DNA of 41,010 bases. Origin: an uncultured Draconibacterium sp. GTDB lineage: Bacteria; Bacteroidota; Bacteroidia; Bacteroidales; Prolixibacteraceae. The position numbers and the translations under genes are program-made. Each line of letters begins with the position of its first letter. The first letter of the stretch is position 1. Below the pieces are notes generated by a model. It saw only the letters and a program-made list of their open reading frames with translations. It had not been told where the DNA came from and searched no databases. The stretch is from contig CANLMQ010000046.1 of the NCBI GenBank assembly GCA_947492175.1, positions 1 through 41,010 on the forward strand, in the 5' to 3' direction. This document shows positions 32,681 through 41,010 of this stretch, piece after piece.

Positions 32681-33883
32681 CTATAGTTCAAGTTTTTCTT
32701 TAATATTCTGCGGAATGGCATCTTTATGAACCATAATACACATGGTTTTATACTTTACATAAGGTTTTGAAGCATAAAAATACCCTTTGTATTTATTGTA
32801 ATCTCCCCACGAATTTTTCACTTTATAAAAGACATCACCATTCTGATCTTTACCGGTTCCTACGATATGCATTCCATGATCATCAGTAGTTTGATAATTA
32901 TCAAATGCAGTTTGACGCATTTCTTGTGTAACCACTAATTCCGGAACCGGTTTTTCGAGTTTGTATAATTCTTTTTCTTTTTCTTTTGTTGGCAATTCTT
33001 CCCACTTGGCAATTTCGGCGTCACTCATATCTTCGCTTGGAGCAGCCGGCAAAACCGCAACACCTTTGTTGCTCGAAGCAAATCCTTTTTCGCTTACATC
33101 TGCTGCCCATGCCACAGTGTAACCATTATTCAAGGCGTAATCCATAATCTCTTCCAACTCGTTTACCGGTACATTGTAAACTTCGTCCCACGACCAGTTG
33201 TCGGGTACTTCTAAAATAAACTTCGAATAAAACGGGTGATGAGTATAAGAACTTATCTCTACATAATCATCCATATTTAGTCCAACAAAATCAGAAGCAA
33301 AACTCTGAGGAGTATATTCTTTTCCGTTGAATTCAAATTTTTTAGGAAGATCGCCTAAATAAGTATTCAGAGTTGCATCAATTGATTCGTGCCATGCAGT
33401 ACTAAGTTTTCTGTTTTTATTTTCAACCACTGCATCAACATGTTGCTTTAAAACATTATCCATTTCTCCGTGAACATGTTTCTCTTCGCCATAATTTAAA
33501 CCATTGTATATCGATTCAGGCACAATACCATATTCGCGAATTACATTAGTTACATCGTGGAAAGCACCACCTGCTGCAAAGTTTAAATTCCCGTGTACAC
33601 GAACGTGCTTTTTGGCTTTTTCAGAATAAGCATGCCACACGATAAACATTTCAGAAAGATCTATCTCCGGTTTTCCCATTCGTAACATTTCCGATTCTAA
33701 AAACGAAATTCCTGAAAAAGACCAACATGTACCAGAACGGTTTTGATCTTTTACACCTGTTACAGGAAGTGCTATTTCATCTTCAAAAACATATCCCTTC
33801 TTTTCTTCCTTTTTATTGTTATCTGCAAAAACACTAAAAGTAATCACTGCAATTACTGCAGTTAATAATAAACGCAATCTCAT
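32681..33883 (-). CDS. Exported C1 (papain/bleomycin hydrolase-type) cysteine peptidase
   Basis: The 400-residue enzyme has a signal peptide (MRLRLLLTAVIAVITFSVFA), so unlike typical PepC/bleomycin hydrolases it acts in the periplasm or outside the cell. Catalytic residues are visible: Cys53 in NRSGTCWSFSG, His336 in DDHGMHIVG and Asn357 in VKNSWGDY. The Gln of the oxyanion hole is Gln47. Length and the long middle region agree with the C1B aminopeptidase group common in Bacteroidota. A terminator follows directly. A -7-like element TATTTTTG lies at 33931-33924 upstream, without a clear -33 partner. Confidence 0.92.
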   Translation of the reverse strand: MRLRLLLTAVIAVITFSVFADNNKKEEKKGYVFEDEIALPVTGVKDQNRSGTCWSFSGISFLESEMLRMGKPEIDLSEMFIVWHAYSEKAKKHVRVHGNLNFAAGGAFHDVTNVIREYGIVPESIYNGLNYGEEKHVHGEMDNVLKQHVDAVVENKNRKLSTAWHESIDATLNTYLGDLPKKFEFNGKEYTPQSFASDFVGLNMDDYVEISSYTHHPFYSKFILEVPDNWSWDEVYNVPVNELEEIMDYALNNGYTVAWAADVSEKGFASSNKGVAVLPAAPSEDMSDAEIAKWEELPTKEKEKELYKLEKPVPELVVTQEMRQTAFDNYQTTDDHGMHIVGTGKDQNGDVFYKVKNSWGDYNKYKGYFYASKPYVKYKTMCIMVHKDAIPQNIKEKLEL

Positions 33884-34005
33884 TTTTAATAAATTATTTA
33901 GTTTCCCCTCTAATTGAACAGTTCAAAAATAATAAATTAATTTTTCTTCTATGGTTTTTTCGAACGCTAAAATCTGACAACAACATAACCACAAAATTAC
34001 CCCGC

Positions 34006-34575
34006 TCAAGAACTTTGTATTTCGTTATGCCTGAAACATTGCACCAAATGGTCGTTAACCATTCCGGTAGCTTGCATATGCGCATAAATCACTGTGCTTC
34101 CTACAAATTTGAATCCGCGCTGTTTAAGATCTGCCGAAATTTTATCAGACAACTCTGTTTTTGCAGGTAATTCCTTTAACGATTGGAACGAATTCACAAT
34201 GGGCTTATAATCAACAAATCCCCAAATGTATTTGTCGAAACTCCCAAATTCCTGCTGAATTTCAAGAAAACGTTGCGCATTATTCACACAAGCTGCAATC
34301 TTCATCTTATTCCTGATAATCGACTTGTCCTTAGTTAGCTCTTCAATTTTTCCCTGATCATAATTTGCGATTATTTCAGGATCAAAATAATCGAAAGCTC
34401 GTCTGAAATTTTCGCGTTTATTTAAAACAATCTGCCAACTCAGTCCGGCCTGAAATCCTTCAAGTACAAAAAACTCAAATAATTTATTATCGTTATGCAA
34501 TGGTACTCCCCACTCTTCATCGTGATACTTTGTCATCAACTCATTTGATGTTCCCCAATCGCAGCGTTTACACAT
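34006..34575 (-). CDS. tag: DNA-3-methyladenine glycosylase I
   Basis: The 189-residue enzyme removes 3-methyladenine from alkylated DNA. The zinc-snap ligands of the family are present: Cys5, His18 (KYHDEEWG), His176 and Cys180 (DHLVQC). The active-site segment reads LEGFQAGLSWQIVLNKREN, holding the conserved Glu and the Trp that stacks on the base. Length matches the 187-residue E. coli Tag. It is divergent from the TPR gene, with promoter elements between. Confidence 0.95.
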   Translation of the reverse strand: MCKRCDWGTSNELMTKYHDEEWGVPLHNDNKLFEFFVLEGFQAGLSWQIVLNKRENFRRAFDYFDPEIIANYDQGKIEELTKDKSIIRNKMKIAACVNNAQRFLEIQQEFGSFDKYIWGFVDYKPIVNSFQSLKELPAKTELSDKISADLKQRGFKFVGSTVIYAHMQATGMVNDHLVQCFRHNEIQSS

Positions 34576-34621
34576 TTTATAAGAATTTTCGGTAAAAGTT
34601 AAATAAAATTAACCAGATCAG

Positions 34622-34649
34622 TTGCAAAGCAGGTAAAATGTTATTTTTG
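34622..34649 (+). promoter_or_regulatory. Predicted promoter of the TPR gene
   Basis: TTG (34622-34624), 17 bases, then TATTTTTG (34642-34649) match the Bacteroidota consensus. The leader to ATG 34769 would be about 110 bases. Confidence 0.6.
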
Positions 34650-34768
34650 TTTTTTCAGAATAAAAGACGAAAAGATTTTGAGATGTGAGTATTGAGACAT
34701 TTTATCCAACAGCCGAAAAGAGAAAAATTCTCATTACAAACCACTTAATACTTTGCACTAAAGACAAG

Positions 34769-36739
34769 ATGAAAAAACTTACTATACTTTTTGCACTATT
34801 ATTATCGCTTTCGTTTGTTGCCGAAGCGCAGTTAAATATCAATCATTTTATCAGAGTGGGGCGCACGCGTATTTCAATTGGGAACTACACAGGAGCTATT
34901 GAATACTTTAATATAGTTATTGAATTTAAACCTTATCTGGCCGAAGCTTATTTGTACCGTGGAATAGCAAAACACTCTCTGGAAGATTACCGTGGAGCAA
35001 TTTTGGATTACAACAAAGCCATTGAAATAAAACCCTACTACCCAAGAGCATATAACAACCGGGGAATGGCCTATCATAACCTGAAAGAATTTGACAGAGC
35101 AATTGAAAATTATAATCGGGCACTGGAATTCGATCAGAGCGACGAGAGTATTTATAATAACCGGGGTGTTGCCAAACTTGCTCAAAAAAATTTGGAAGGA
35201 GCAATTGAAGATTTTAACAAGGCTCTGGAAATAAATCCCAAATCAACCGATGCACTGATGCGAAGAAGTAATGCAAAAATTGTTAGCGGAGATACCAGGG
35301 GAGCTATTAAAGATTTGAACCAGGTTATTATAATCAGGCCACACTATGCTGCGGCATACTTAAATCGCGGACTGGCTCGTTTCGAACTGGAAGATTATGC
35401 TTCGGCTTTGCGCGATTACGATCAATCTATAAAATTTGATCCTCAAAATGCCCTCGCTTTTAACAACCGTGGAATTGTAAAACATAAGCTGGAAGATTAC
35501 AACAGTGCCATTATGGATTACGACATGGCACTGCGTCTCGATCCGGAAATGGCCAGTGCCTATTTTAACAGGGCAATGGCACGAGAAATATTAAAACGCC
35601 CCGGATTTGAAAACGACTATCGAATTGCAGCACAGTTAAATCCACAATTTGATCTGGAAAGCCGCCGGGTAAATGCAGAACAACTGGCTCAGCAACGTAA
35701 TCAGCAAAATCAAAAGAGCCAGGGAAATTCGCCGCAACAAAAAACAAGTAATAACCAGCAAAATCCGCAAACAAACCATAATGCAACGGCACAAAACAAT
35801 ACGATTTTAGCTCAGAAAAATAATGAGGAAGCTGAAAAACAAAAAGAAAAGGAAGAAGCCGAAGAAGAAAGACGAAGACGGCGAGCTAAAATGGATCTTG
35901 TAGTTGAAGACTCCCGTGATTTGCCGCAAGAAGAAGAGGAAGAAATTGATGATGGCAGAATTCAGAATAAAAATATTGTTATTGATTTGCAGCCTCTTTT
36001 CCTGATTGCTGCATTCGAAAAAAACGGAGTTGATTACGACCGGTTTCAATACTACAACATTGTAATTGACGATTTAAATGCCAAAAACAACTACGATCCC
36101 TTGTTGTCGATTTCCAATAAACCAGTTACTACTTACCAGTCGGTTTTCGAAAACTTTATTCTTTTCTTTAACGAAAAAATAAATATTCAGGCAAATGCAC
36201 ACAACTACCTGAACCGTGGTATTTTTTACAGTTTAACGGGCGATTATAACAATGCCTTAAAAGATTTAAATAAAGCCATTGAATTGGATAAAAAATCATC
36301 GATTGCCTATTTTACGCGGGCTAACAGCTTGTATCGAATGCAGGAACAAATGGAACTGCTGGCAGGAAAACAAAAAAACGTTTCCATTTCAATAAATGAA
36401 TCGAACCGGGAAGAAGATCCGACCAAAGCCAAACCGACAACACTTGATTACAGTCAAATTCTGGACGATTATGAAGTGACACTTTTCTTAAATCCTGAAT
36501 TCTTTTTTGGATACTACAACCGTGCTTATATAAAGCTTCGTTTAGGTGAATATAAAAGTGCCGTAGAAGACCTGAACCGTGCCATTGAACTGGAGCCTAA
36601 ATTTGCCGAAGCTTATTTTAACCGGGGACTAACAAAAATTTACCTCGACGATATTGAAGGTGGTGCGTTGGATTTAAGCCGTGCGGGAGAGTTGGGTATT
36701 AGTGGGGCCTATAACATTATTAAGCGCTATTGTAACTAG
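34769..36739 (+). CDS. Exported tetratricopeptide-repeat protein, two TPR blocks with charged linker
   Basis: The 656-residue protein begins with a signal peptide (MKKLTILFALLLSLSFVAEA). About eight TPR units fill residues 25-290 (for example AYNNRGMAYHNLKEFDRAIE). A linker at about 300-400 is first Gln/Asn-rich and then Lys/Glu/Arg-rich (EEAEKQKEKEEAEEERRRRR). About four more TPR units occupy the last third. I use ATG 34769 because the signal peptide starts there; an upstream GTG (34685) would bury it. It probably works as a periplasmic or surface scaffold for protein contacts; no partner is evident. Confidence 0.88.
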   Translation: MKKLTILFALLLSLSFVAEAQLNINHFIRVGRTRISIGNYTGAIEYFNIVIEFKPYLAEAYLYRGIAKHSLEDYRGAILDYNKAIEIKPYYPRAYNNRGMAYHNLKEFDRAIENYNRALEFDQSDESIYNNRGVAKLAQKNLEGAIEDFNKALEINPKSTDALMRRSNAKIVSGDTRGAIKDLNQVIIIRPHYAAAYLNRGLARFELEDYASALRDYDQSIKFDPQNALAFNNRGIVKHKLEDYNSAIMDYDMALRLDPEMASAYFNRAMAREILKRPGFENDYRIAAQLNPQFDLESRRVNAEQLAQQRNQQNQKSQGNSPQQKTSNNQQNPQTNHNATAQNNTILAQKNNEEAEKQKEKEEAEEERRRRRAKMDLVVEDSRDLPQEEEEEIDDGRIQNKNIVIDLQPLFLIAAFEKNGVDYDRFQYYNIVIDDLNAKNNYDPLLSISNKPVTTYQSVFENFILFFNEKINIQANAHNYLNRGIFYSLTGDYNNALKDLNKAIELDKKSSIAYFTRANSLYRMQEQMELLAGKQKNVSISINESNREEDPTKAKPTTLDYSQILDDYEVTLFLNPEFFFGYYNRAYIKLRLGEYKSAVEDLNRAIELEPKFAEAYFNRGLTKIYLDDIEGGALDLSRAGELGISGAYNIIKRYCN

Positions 36740-36906
36740 GACCAGTTAAGCGTATGGATTCCTGTTGTCATTCCTTTTTTAAGTTGATGGATCGGAATCT
36801 GTTTAAAATTAAGTGATTCCGGAACAAATTCAGCATGACACTCTGAAGTATCTGAATTGAGTTGACATTTGTATCTGGAATTTGTGTTGATTTATTCGGC
36901 AAAATG

Positions 36907-38280
36907 TCATCCGTTCATTACTTTTTCATCTAAGCTTGTTTGAGATTGCGCCGCTATTACTTCTTTCAGAATCTCCTCAATCTTTTCATTTTTTACAATC
37001 TGAAACCCTACTCTTTCTTTCGATATTCCTCTTTTAAGTTTATAATCATATACAGCCTGGCTATCTTTTAACATAGATTCAAAACACCGAAAGTCAATTT
37101 TAGCTGAGTTTGAAATTTCCTCAGCGACCTCTAATATATGTGACGAAATAAAAAATATACTGTTTCTTATTTTTGAGAGAGCTTGTACTACCATTAAGGT
37201 TGAATCAAAAGCATCTTTAACATTTGTTCCTTTAAACAGTTCATCAAAAATCACAAAAATTCTTTGATACGACTGTAAATCTTGTGCCATTTCTTTAACT
37301 CTTTTTACTTCCGAATAAAAGTGGCTAAAACCCAGGTTCAGATTATCTGATAAATTAATTGTGGTAAAAAGTCCTTTTTGAATCGAGGTATTTACAAGCC
37401 TGGCCGGAATAGGAAATCCAATATGCGATAGATAAATTATAATGCCAAGTGTTTTTAAGAAAGTAGATTTACCTAACATATTGGGCCCGGTAAGAAAGCA
37501 GATATTACTTCCTTCATCAAATGCAAAACTGTTTTTCACCGGTTTTTCCAGGAATGGATGAAAACCATCTTCCACTTCAAAAACAGGACTCCCAGAATCA
37601 TTATAGTTTGCCAAACAATAGTGGTTATTTTTCATCAATTCCGCCAGACTCTGTAAAACATCGAGCATATATATTCCATCGAGCACTTTCTCCAGTTCTA
37701 CTTTCTTTTTAATACGAAAAAAAGTGTCAAGCCTTCCCAGATTTATCCATTTCTGACATGAAGATGTTTTGGGAAGATTCCTGAATACCGATGCAAACTG
37801 TTTATGCTCCAGAAAAACACTACAATGCTCCAATTTTTGAAGAAGCGACGCCGGCGCATTATATTCTTTCAACTCCTCTAAAAACAATTTTAGCCTATGA
37901 AGAAAATGAACCAGTTTAAAAATACCTTCTTTAATCACATAATAATCACCATCTGGTATTAATTTCTCGTGCACTCCATCTTTTATTGCATCAATCCAAT
38001 TGGCTCGTAAAGTAAATCTACGGTTTTTCCGATAATGCTCTACAAAGTCTATCTCCCGTTTATTTAATTCCAAACGCAGGTCATTCTCATTAAAGAAATT
38101 GATTTCTGCTTTTCTTTCTTTCAAAAGTTTTATGTCGGAAACCGGATTTTGTAGATAACGAAAAAGTTTTGCGCTTCCCCCAGCCGTAACTGTATTATTA
38201 TAACAATTGAAGATTGAATCAATATTTTTAGCCTTCGAAAAGATTTCAATATCAGATATCGTTTGAGCATCAACTCGCAT
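36907..38280 (-). CDS. Short MutS-family ATPase (no mismatch-binding domain)
   Basis: The 457-residue protein carries only the MutS core and ATPase domains. Residues 1-250 match the lever/clamp region; the ATPase has Walker A GPNMLGKST (265-273; the usual form is GPNMGGKST), the Walker B segment IFVIFDELFKGTN, and the conserved SSHILE His segment. The N-terminal domain with the Phe-x-Glu mismatch reader is missing, as is a Smr domain, so canonical mismatch repair is unlikely. Comparable short MutS proteins of unknown role are common in Bacteroidota. Single gene, divergent from rarA. Confidence 0.88.
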   Translation of the reverse strand: MRVDAQTISDIEIFSKAKNIDSIFNCYNNTVTAGGSAKLFRYLQNPVSDIKLLKERKAEINFFNENDLRLELNKREIDFVEHYRKNRRFTLRANWIDAIKDGVHEKLIPDGDYYVIKEGIFKLVHFLHRLKLFLEELKEYNAPASLLQKLEHCSVFLEHKQFASVFRNLPKTSSCQKWINLGRLDTFFRIKKKVELEKVLDGIYMLDVLQSLAELMKNNHYCLANYNDSGSPVFEVEDGFHPFLEKPVKNSFAFDEGSNICFLTGPNMLGKSTFLKTLGIIIYLSHIGFPIPARLVNTSIQKGLFTTINLSDNLNLGFSHFYSEVKRVKEMAQDLQSYQRIFVIFDELFKGTNVKDAFDSTLMVVQALSKIRNSIFFISSHILEVAEEISNSAKIDFRCFESMLKDSQAVYDYKLKRGISKERVGFQIVKNEKIEEILKEVIAAQSQTSLDEKVMNG

Positions 38281-38444
38281 ATAATTTAACTTAAGTAAAG
38301 AATAGTAACATAAAAATATTCAATTCCATGGATAACGAAATCTAAATATTCTTAACAAATATTAATTGTAATAAAATCTAATACTCAATTACATTCCACA
38401 GAATTGCCTATTTTTGAGTTTTTAATTGAAATTCAGATTTGGGA

Positions 38445-39713
38445 ATGAATCAACCACTTGCAGAACGACTACGGCCTAAAACACTCGACGATTATATCGG
38501 ACAAGAACATCTTGTGGGTAAAAATGCCGTTTTGCGGAAAATGATTGAATCGGGAAATATCTCGTCGTTGATATTATGGGGACCACCAGGAGTTGGAAAA
38601 ACCACACTGGCAAAAATTATAGCCAATACTTTAGATCGTCCGTTTTTTGTATTGAGTGCAATTAACTCGGGGGTAAAAGATATTCGCGACGTAATTGAAA
38701 AAGCCAAAAAGCAACAATTTTTTAGCCGTCCAAATCCTATACTTTTTATCGATGAAATACATCGTTTTAGTAAATCGCAGCAAGATTCGCTACTTGGAGC
38801 GGTTGAAGACGGCACCATAACGTTAATTGGTGCAACTACCGAGAATCCTTCTTTTGAAGTTATTTCTCCCCTTTTGTCGCGTTGCCAGGTATATATTTTG
38901 CAACATCTCGATAAAGAAGCACTCTTAAAAATTATAAAGCTCGCCACAAAAAAAGATACCGTTTTAAAACAAAAGAAAATTACATTACGTGAAGACAACG
39001 CTATTTTGCGATTTTCGGGGGGCGATGCACGTAAACTGCTTAATGTTTTAGAACTGGTTGTGCAGGGAGAAGACAACGACAAAATTGTAATTACCGATAA
39101 AAAAGTGACCGATCGTTTGCAAAAGAACCTGGCCATTTACGACAAAAAAGGCGAAATGCACTACGATATTATTTCAGCTTTTATTAAGAGTATTCGAGGT
39201 GGCGATCCGGATGCAGCCGTTTACTGGCTGGCCCGTATGCTTGAAGGTGGCGAAGACATTAAATTTATTGCCCGCCGCCTGCTTATCCTCGCAGCTGAAG
39301 ATGTTGGTCTGGCGAATCCCAATGCCTTGCTAATGGCACAAAATACTTTCGATGCGGTGCATAAGATAGGAATGCCCGAAGCCCGCATTATTTTATCGGA
39401 ATGTACCATTTACCTGGCAACCTCGCCAAAAAGTAACTCGGCATACGCAGCCATTAACGATGCCATAGCTCTGGTAAAACAAACCGGCGATCTTCCCGTA
39501 CCACTTCACATCCGTAATGCACCAACCAAACTAATGAAAGAAATTGGTTATGGTAAAGATTACAAGTATGCACATGGATACGAAGGTAATTTTGTTGAAC
39601 AGGATTTTCTTCCGAAAGAAATTAAACATCAGCGTATTTATCAGCCACAACAAAATCCATCGGAAATAAAGATTTTGGAACGTTTGAAAAAATGGTGGGG
39701 GAAGCGGTTTTAG
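38445..39713 (+). CDS. rarA: Replication-associated recombination ATPase RarA
   Basis: The 422-residue AAA+ protein acts at stalled replication forks. Walker A GPPGVGKTT is near residue 44-52, Walker B with LFIDEIHRFSKSQQD follows, then the sensor segment GATTENPSFE and the C-terminal tetramerisation domain (SGGDARKLLNVLEL, GGDPDAAVYWLARMLEGGED). I start at ATG 38445; a TTG two codons upstream is possible but unlikely. A -7-type element TATTTTTG lies at 38409-38416 upstream. Confidence 0.95.
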   Translation: MNQPLAERLRPKTLDDYIGQEHLVGKNAVLRKMIESGNISSLILWGPPGVGKTTLAKIIANTLDRPFFVLSAINSGVKDIRDVIEKAKKQQFFSRPNPILFIDEIHRFSKSQQDSLLGAVEDGTITLIGATTENPSFEVISPLLSRCQVYILQHLDKEALLKIIKLATKKDTVLKQKKITLREDNAILRFSGGDARKLLNVLELVVQGEDNDKIVITDKKVTDRLQKNLAIYDKKGEMHYDIISAFIKSIRGGDPDAAVYWLARMLEGGEDIKFIARRLLILAAEDVGLANPNALLMAQNTFDAVHKIGMPEARIILSECTIYLATSPKSNSAYAAINDAIALVKQTGDLPVPLHIRNAPTKLMKEIGYGKDYKYAHGYEGNFVEQDFLPKEIKHQRIYQPQQNPSEIKILERLKKWWGKRF

Positions 39714-39722
39714 GAAAGTATT

Positions 39723-39745
39723 CAGTTGCAGTTGGCAGTTTACAG
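39723..39745 (+). repeat. Short CAGTTNN heptad repeat after rarA
   Basis: CAGTTG, CAGTTGG, CAGTTTA and CAG follow each other with a period of about 7 bases, 10 bases past the rarA stop. The pattern resembles, in length though not in sequence, the TGACTAW arrays near hydA. Confidence 0.55.
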
Positions 39746-39749
39746 CACC

Positions 39750-39827
39750 TGTCATTTCGACGACAAAGGAGGAGAAATCTGTTTCATAGGAGAGAGATTT
39801 CTCTCTCGTTCCTCGTTCGAAATGACA
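39750..39827. repeat. Intergenic inverted repeat (TGTCATTTCGA type)
   Basis: TGTCATTTCGACGA at 39750-39763 pairs with TCGTTCGAAATGACA at 39813-39827, and an inner pair GAGAAATCT (39772-39780) / AGATTTCTC (39795-39803) extends the hairpin. Similar palindromes are scattered between genes in many Bacteroidota genomes. It sits between convergent genes, where it could also act as an RNA 3' hairpin. Confidence 0.7.
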
Positions 39828-39858
39828 TCAAATTAGTAATATTCGTAGCTCTTTACTC

Positions 39859-40842
39859 TTAGCTCAATAAATTCTTACAATAATCCACACACTTTACAAT
39901 TTCAGTTTGTGCATCAGATCCGTCCGGGATGGGATACTCCAATTCAATGTCGCAATAAATTGGCCATTTTTTTTCTTTTATCAATCCCAAAATATCCTTC
40001 AATGGCGTTTCTCCTTCTCCCCATGGACGGTTTGTATTCGGCGGATTGGAATTTTTACCCGTTTTATCTTTCAAATGAATGCTGTAAATGCGGTCGTGTA
40101 AACGCTCGATTAATTCATTCGGATGTTTGCCTGTCGATCCAAAATAGTGGCCAACATCAAGGTTTAATTTGTTGGCCGGAGACTGTGCAAGAAATGCATC
40201 GAAACTAAAACCAGGCTCTCCGGGTTGCGAATGATTGTGATAAGCTGCAATCATACCATGTTTCTCGGCAAATTTACCCAGCTTCCGGCATGCTTCGTCG
40301 CCAATTTCATTGGTAATTGCTCCGGCACCTAATACTTTGGCAGCTTGAAACGCATAATCAATTTCTTCATCGCTCCAGTTTGCAGGTGCAAATTTTACTG
40401 TATGAATATGGATGCCTGCCATGTCAAACCTTTTCCGCAATTCCTTATATCTTTCGAAATCGCATTGCTTCCGCCATTCTTTTTGTTTTTGGGCGGCTAT
40501 GTCGCAGGCAGCCAAATAGGCATTCCGTTCCTCTTCAGTTTGTTCCACATCTCTGGGAGGCCGTGGCGGCATCGGAGGTATCCCAACAAATTCTTCAGCC
40601 ACATTTCCCATTAATTCGAGTGAAGTAATGTTACCTTCAACACAGTACCTGATAATATCGTCGGCAGTGGAGGGCATACTTCGCCAACTGTAGGTAATTA
40701 CACCAATATGTACGCCTCCAAAAGTTGAGCCTGTATCGCCTGAACAACTAAAGGCCATAGGTGCAAAAGCCAGAGCAGTCGCTCCTGCCGCAGTTGTACG
40801 AATAAAATTTCTACGGGTAACAGTGTTGATTTTTTTATTCAT
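39859..40842 (-). CDS. Tat-exported sugar phosphate isomerase/epimerase (xylose isomerase-like TIM barrel)
   Basis: The 327-residue protein opens with a twin-arginine signal (TRRNFIRTTAAGATALAFAP) followed by a lipobox-like FSCSG, so it is probably a folded, lipid-anchored envelope protein. The rest is an AP-endonuclease-2/xylose-isomerase-like barrel: GVITYSWRSMP, then metal-site candidates in TNEIGDEAC, AAYHNHSQPGEPGF, LNLDVGHYFGS, YSIHLKDK and CDIELEYP. Substrates in this family vary widely (keto-sugars, inositols and glycoside-derived 3-keto sugars); none can be chosen here. It is convergent with rarA. Confidence 0.88.
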   Translation of the reverse strand: MNKKINTVTRRNFIRTTAAGATALAFAPMAFSCSGDTGSTFGGVHIGVITYSWRSMPSTADDIIRYCVEGNITSLELMGNVAEEFVGIPPMPPRPPRDVEQTEEERNAYLAACDIAAQKQKEWRKQCDFERYKELRKRFDMAGIHIHTVKFAPANWSDEEIDYAFQAAKVLGAGAITNEIGDEACRKLGKFAEKHGMIAAYHNHSQPGEPGFSFDAFLAQSPANKLNLDVGHYFGSTGKHPNELIERLHDRIYSIHLKDKTGKNSNPPNTNRPWGEGETPLKDILGLIKEKKWPIYCDIELEYPIPDGSDAQTEIVKCVDYCKNLLS

Positions 40843-41010
40843 GGTTTATTGATTTAAGTTATACCAATACTACATTGATTAGTATTGAATTTCAGGTTTA
40901 AATTTAGCTGAATTAATTGAATTGAACAATAAGTAGTCAAACCTTAAAAACACAATAGACTGTTGATAATCAATTTGTAACAAATTTTATTTCGTTTCCA
41001 AAAATGCAAG

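Overview
The window looks like a chromosomal segment of a low-GC anaerobic or facultative Bacteroidota. The best guess is the order Marinilabiliales, perhaps near Prolixibacteraceae; that family placement is inference from gene content and was not tested. Support for the phylum: a 1946-residue secreted protein ends in a type IX secretion sorting domain, there are CarboxypepD_reg and TonB-plug proteins, several upstream regions carry the Bacteroidota promoter form TTG-N17-23-TAnnTTTG, and Shine-Dalgarno sequences are rare. I saw no rRNA, tRNA, CRISPR array or conventional insertion sequence.

Region 1 (1-9.1 kb, minus strand) is a hydrogen-metabolism operon. Read in its own direction it starts with a proposed sensing module: DRTGG protein, RsbW-like ATPase, a HydS-like sensory [FeFe]-hydrogenase, a second DRTGG protein, a PHP-domain protein and a GHKL ATPase. 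It then continues into an NADH-linked, probably electron-bifurcating [FeFe]-hydrogenase: small thioredoxin-like ferredoxin, HydB, HydA and, last, HydC. A four-helix-bundle gene with heptameric repeats at both ends sits between hydA and hydC and looks like an inserted element. Divergently (9.4-11.5 kb) lie a two-PAS protein and a SpoIIE-type phosphatase, which probably complete a hydrogen- or redox-sensing partner-switch pathway.

Region 2 (11.6-18.6 kb) holds a small secreted CarboxypepD_reg protein, a shared bidirectional terminator, the giant T9SS protein with about eleven HYR-like modules (five nearly identical at the DNA level, 240-bp period), and a small exported protein. An AT-rich stretch of about 0.8 kb without a convincing gene follows.

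Region 3 (19.4-31.5 kb) is mixed housekeeping and regulation: a Crp/Fnr regulator, a dihydroorotate dehydrogenase-like flavoprotein, a K+-dependent membrane pyrophosphatase, an exported protein of unknown function, a receiver-histidine kinase fusion followed directly by a NarL-type regulator, a saccharopine-dehydrogenase-family enzyme, a small membrane protein with a CCGxHExCE motif, a DUF2007 protein, a plug-only TonB protein and a membrane glycosyltransferase.

Region 4 (31.7-40.9 kb) has a probable outer-membrane barrel protein, an exported C1 peptidase, 3-methyladenine glycosylase Tag, a large TPR protein, a short MutS-family ATPase, RarA, a repeat-filled intergenic spacer and a Tat-exported sugar phosphate isomerase/epimerase.

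The most interesting part is 0-11.5 kb, where the catalytic hydrogenase, a sensor hydrogenase with altered active-site residues and kinase/phosphatase-type regulators occur together, with a possible mobile element inside the operon.
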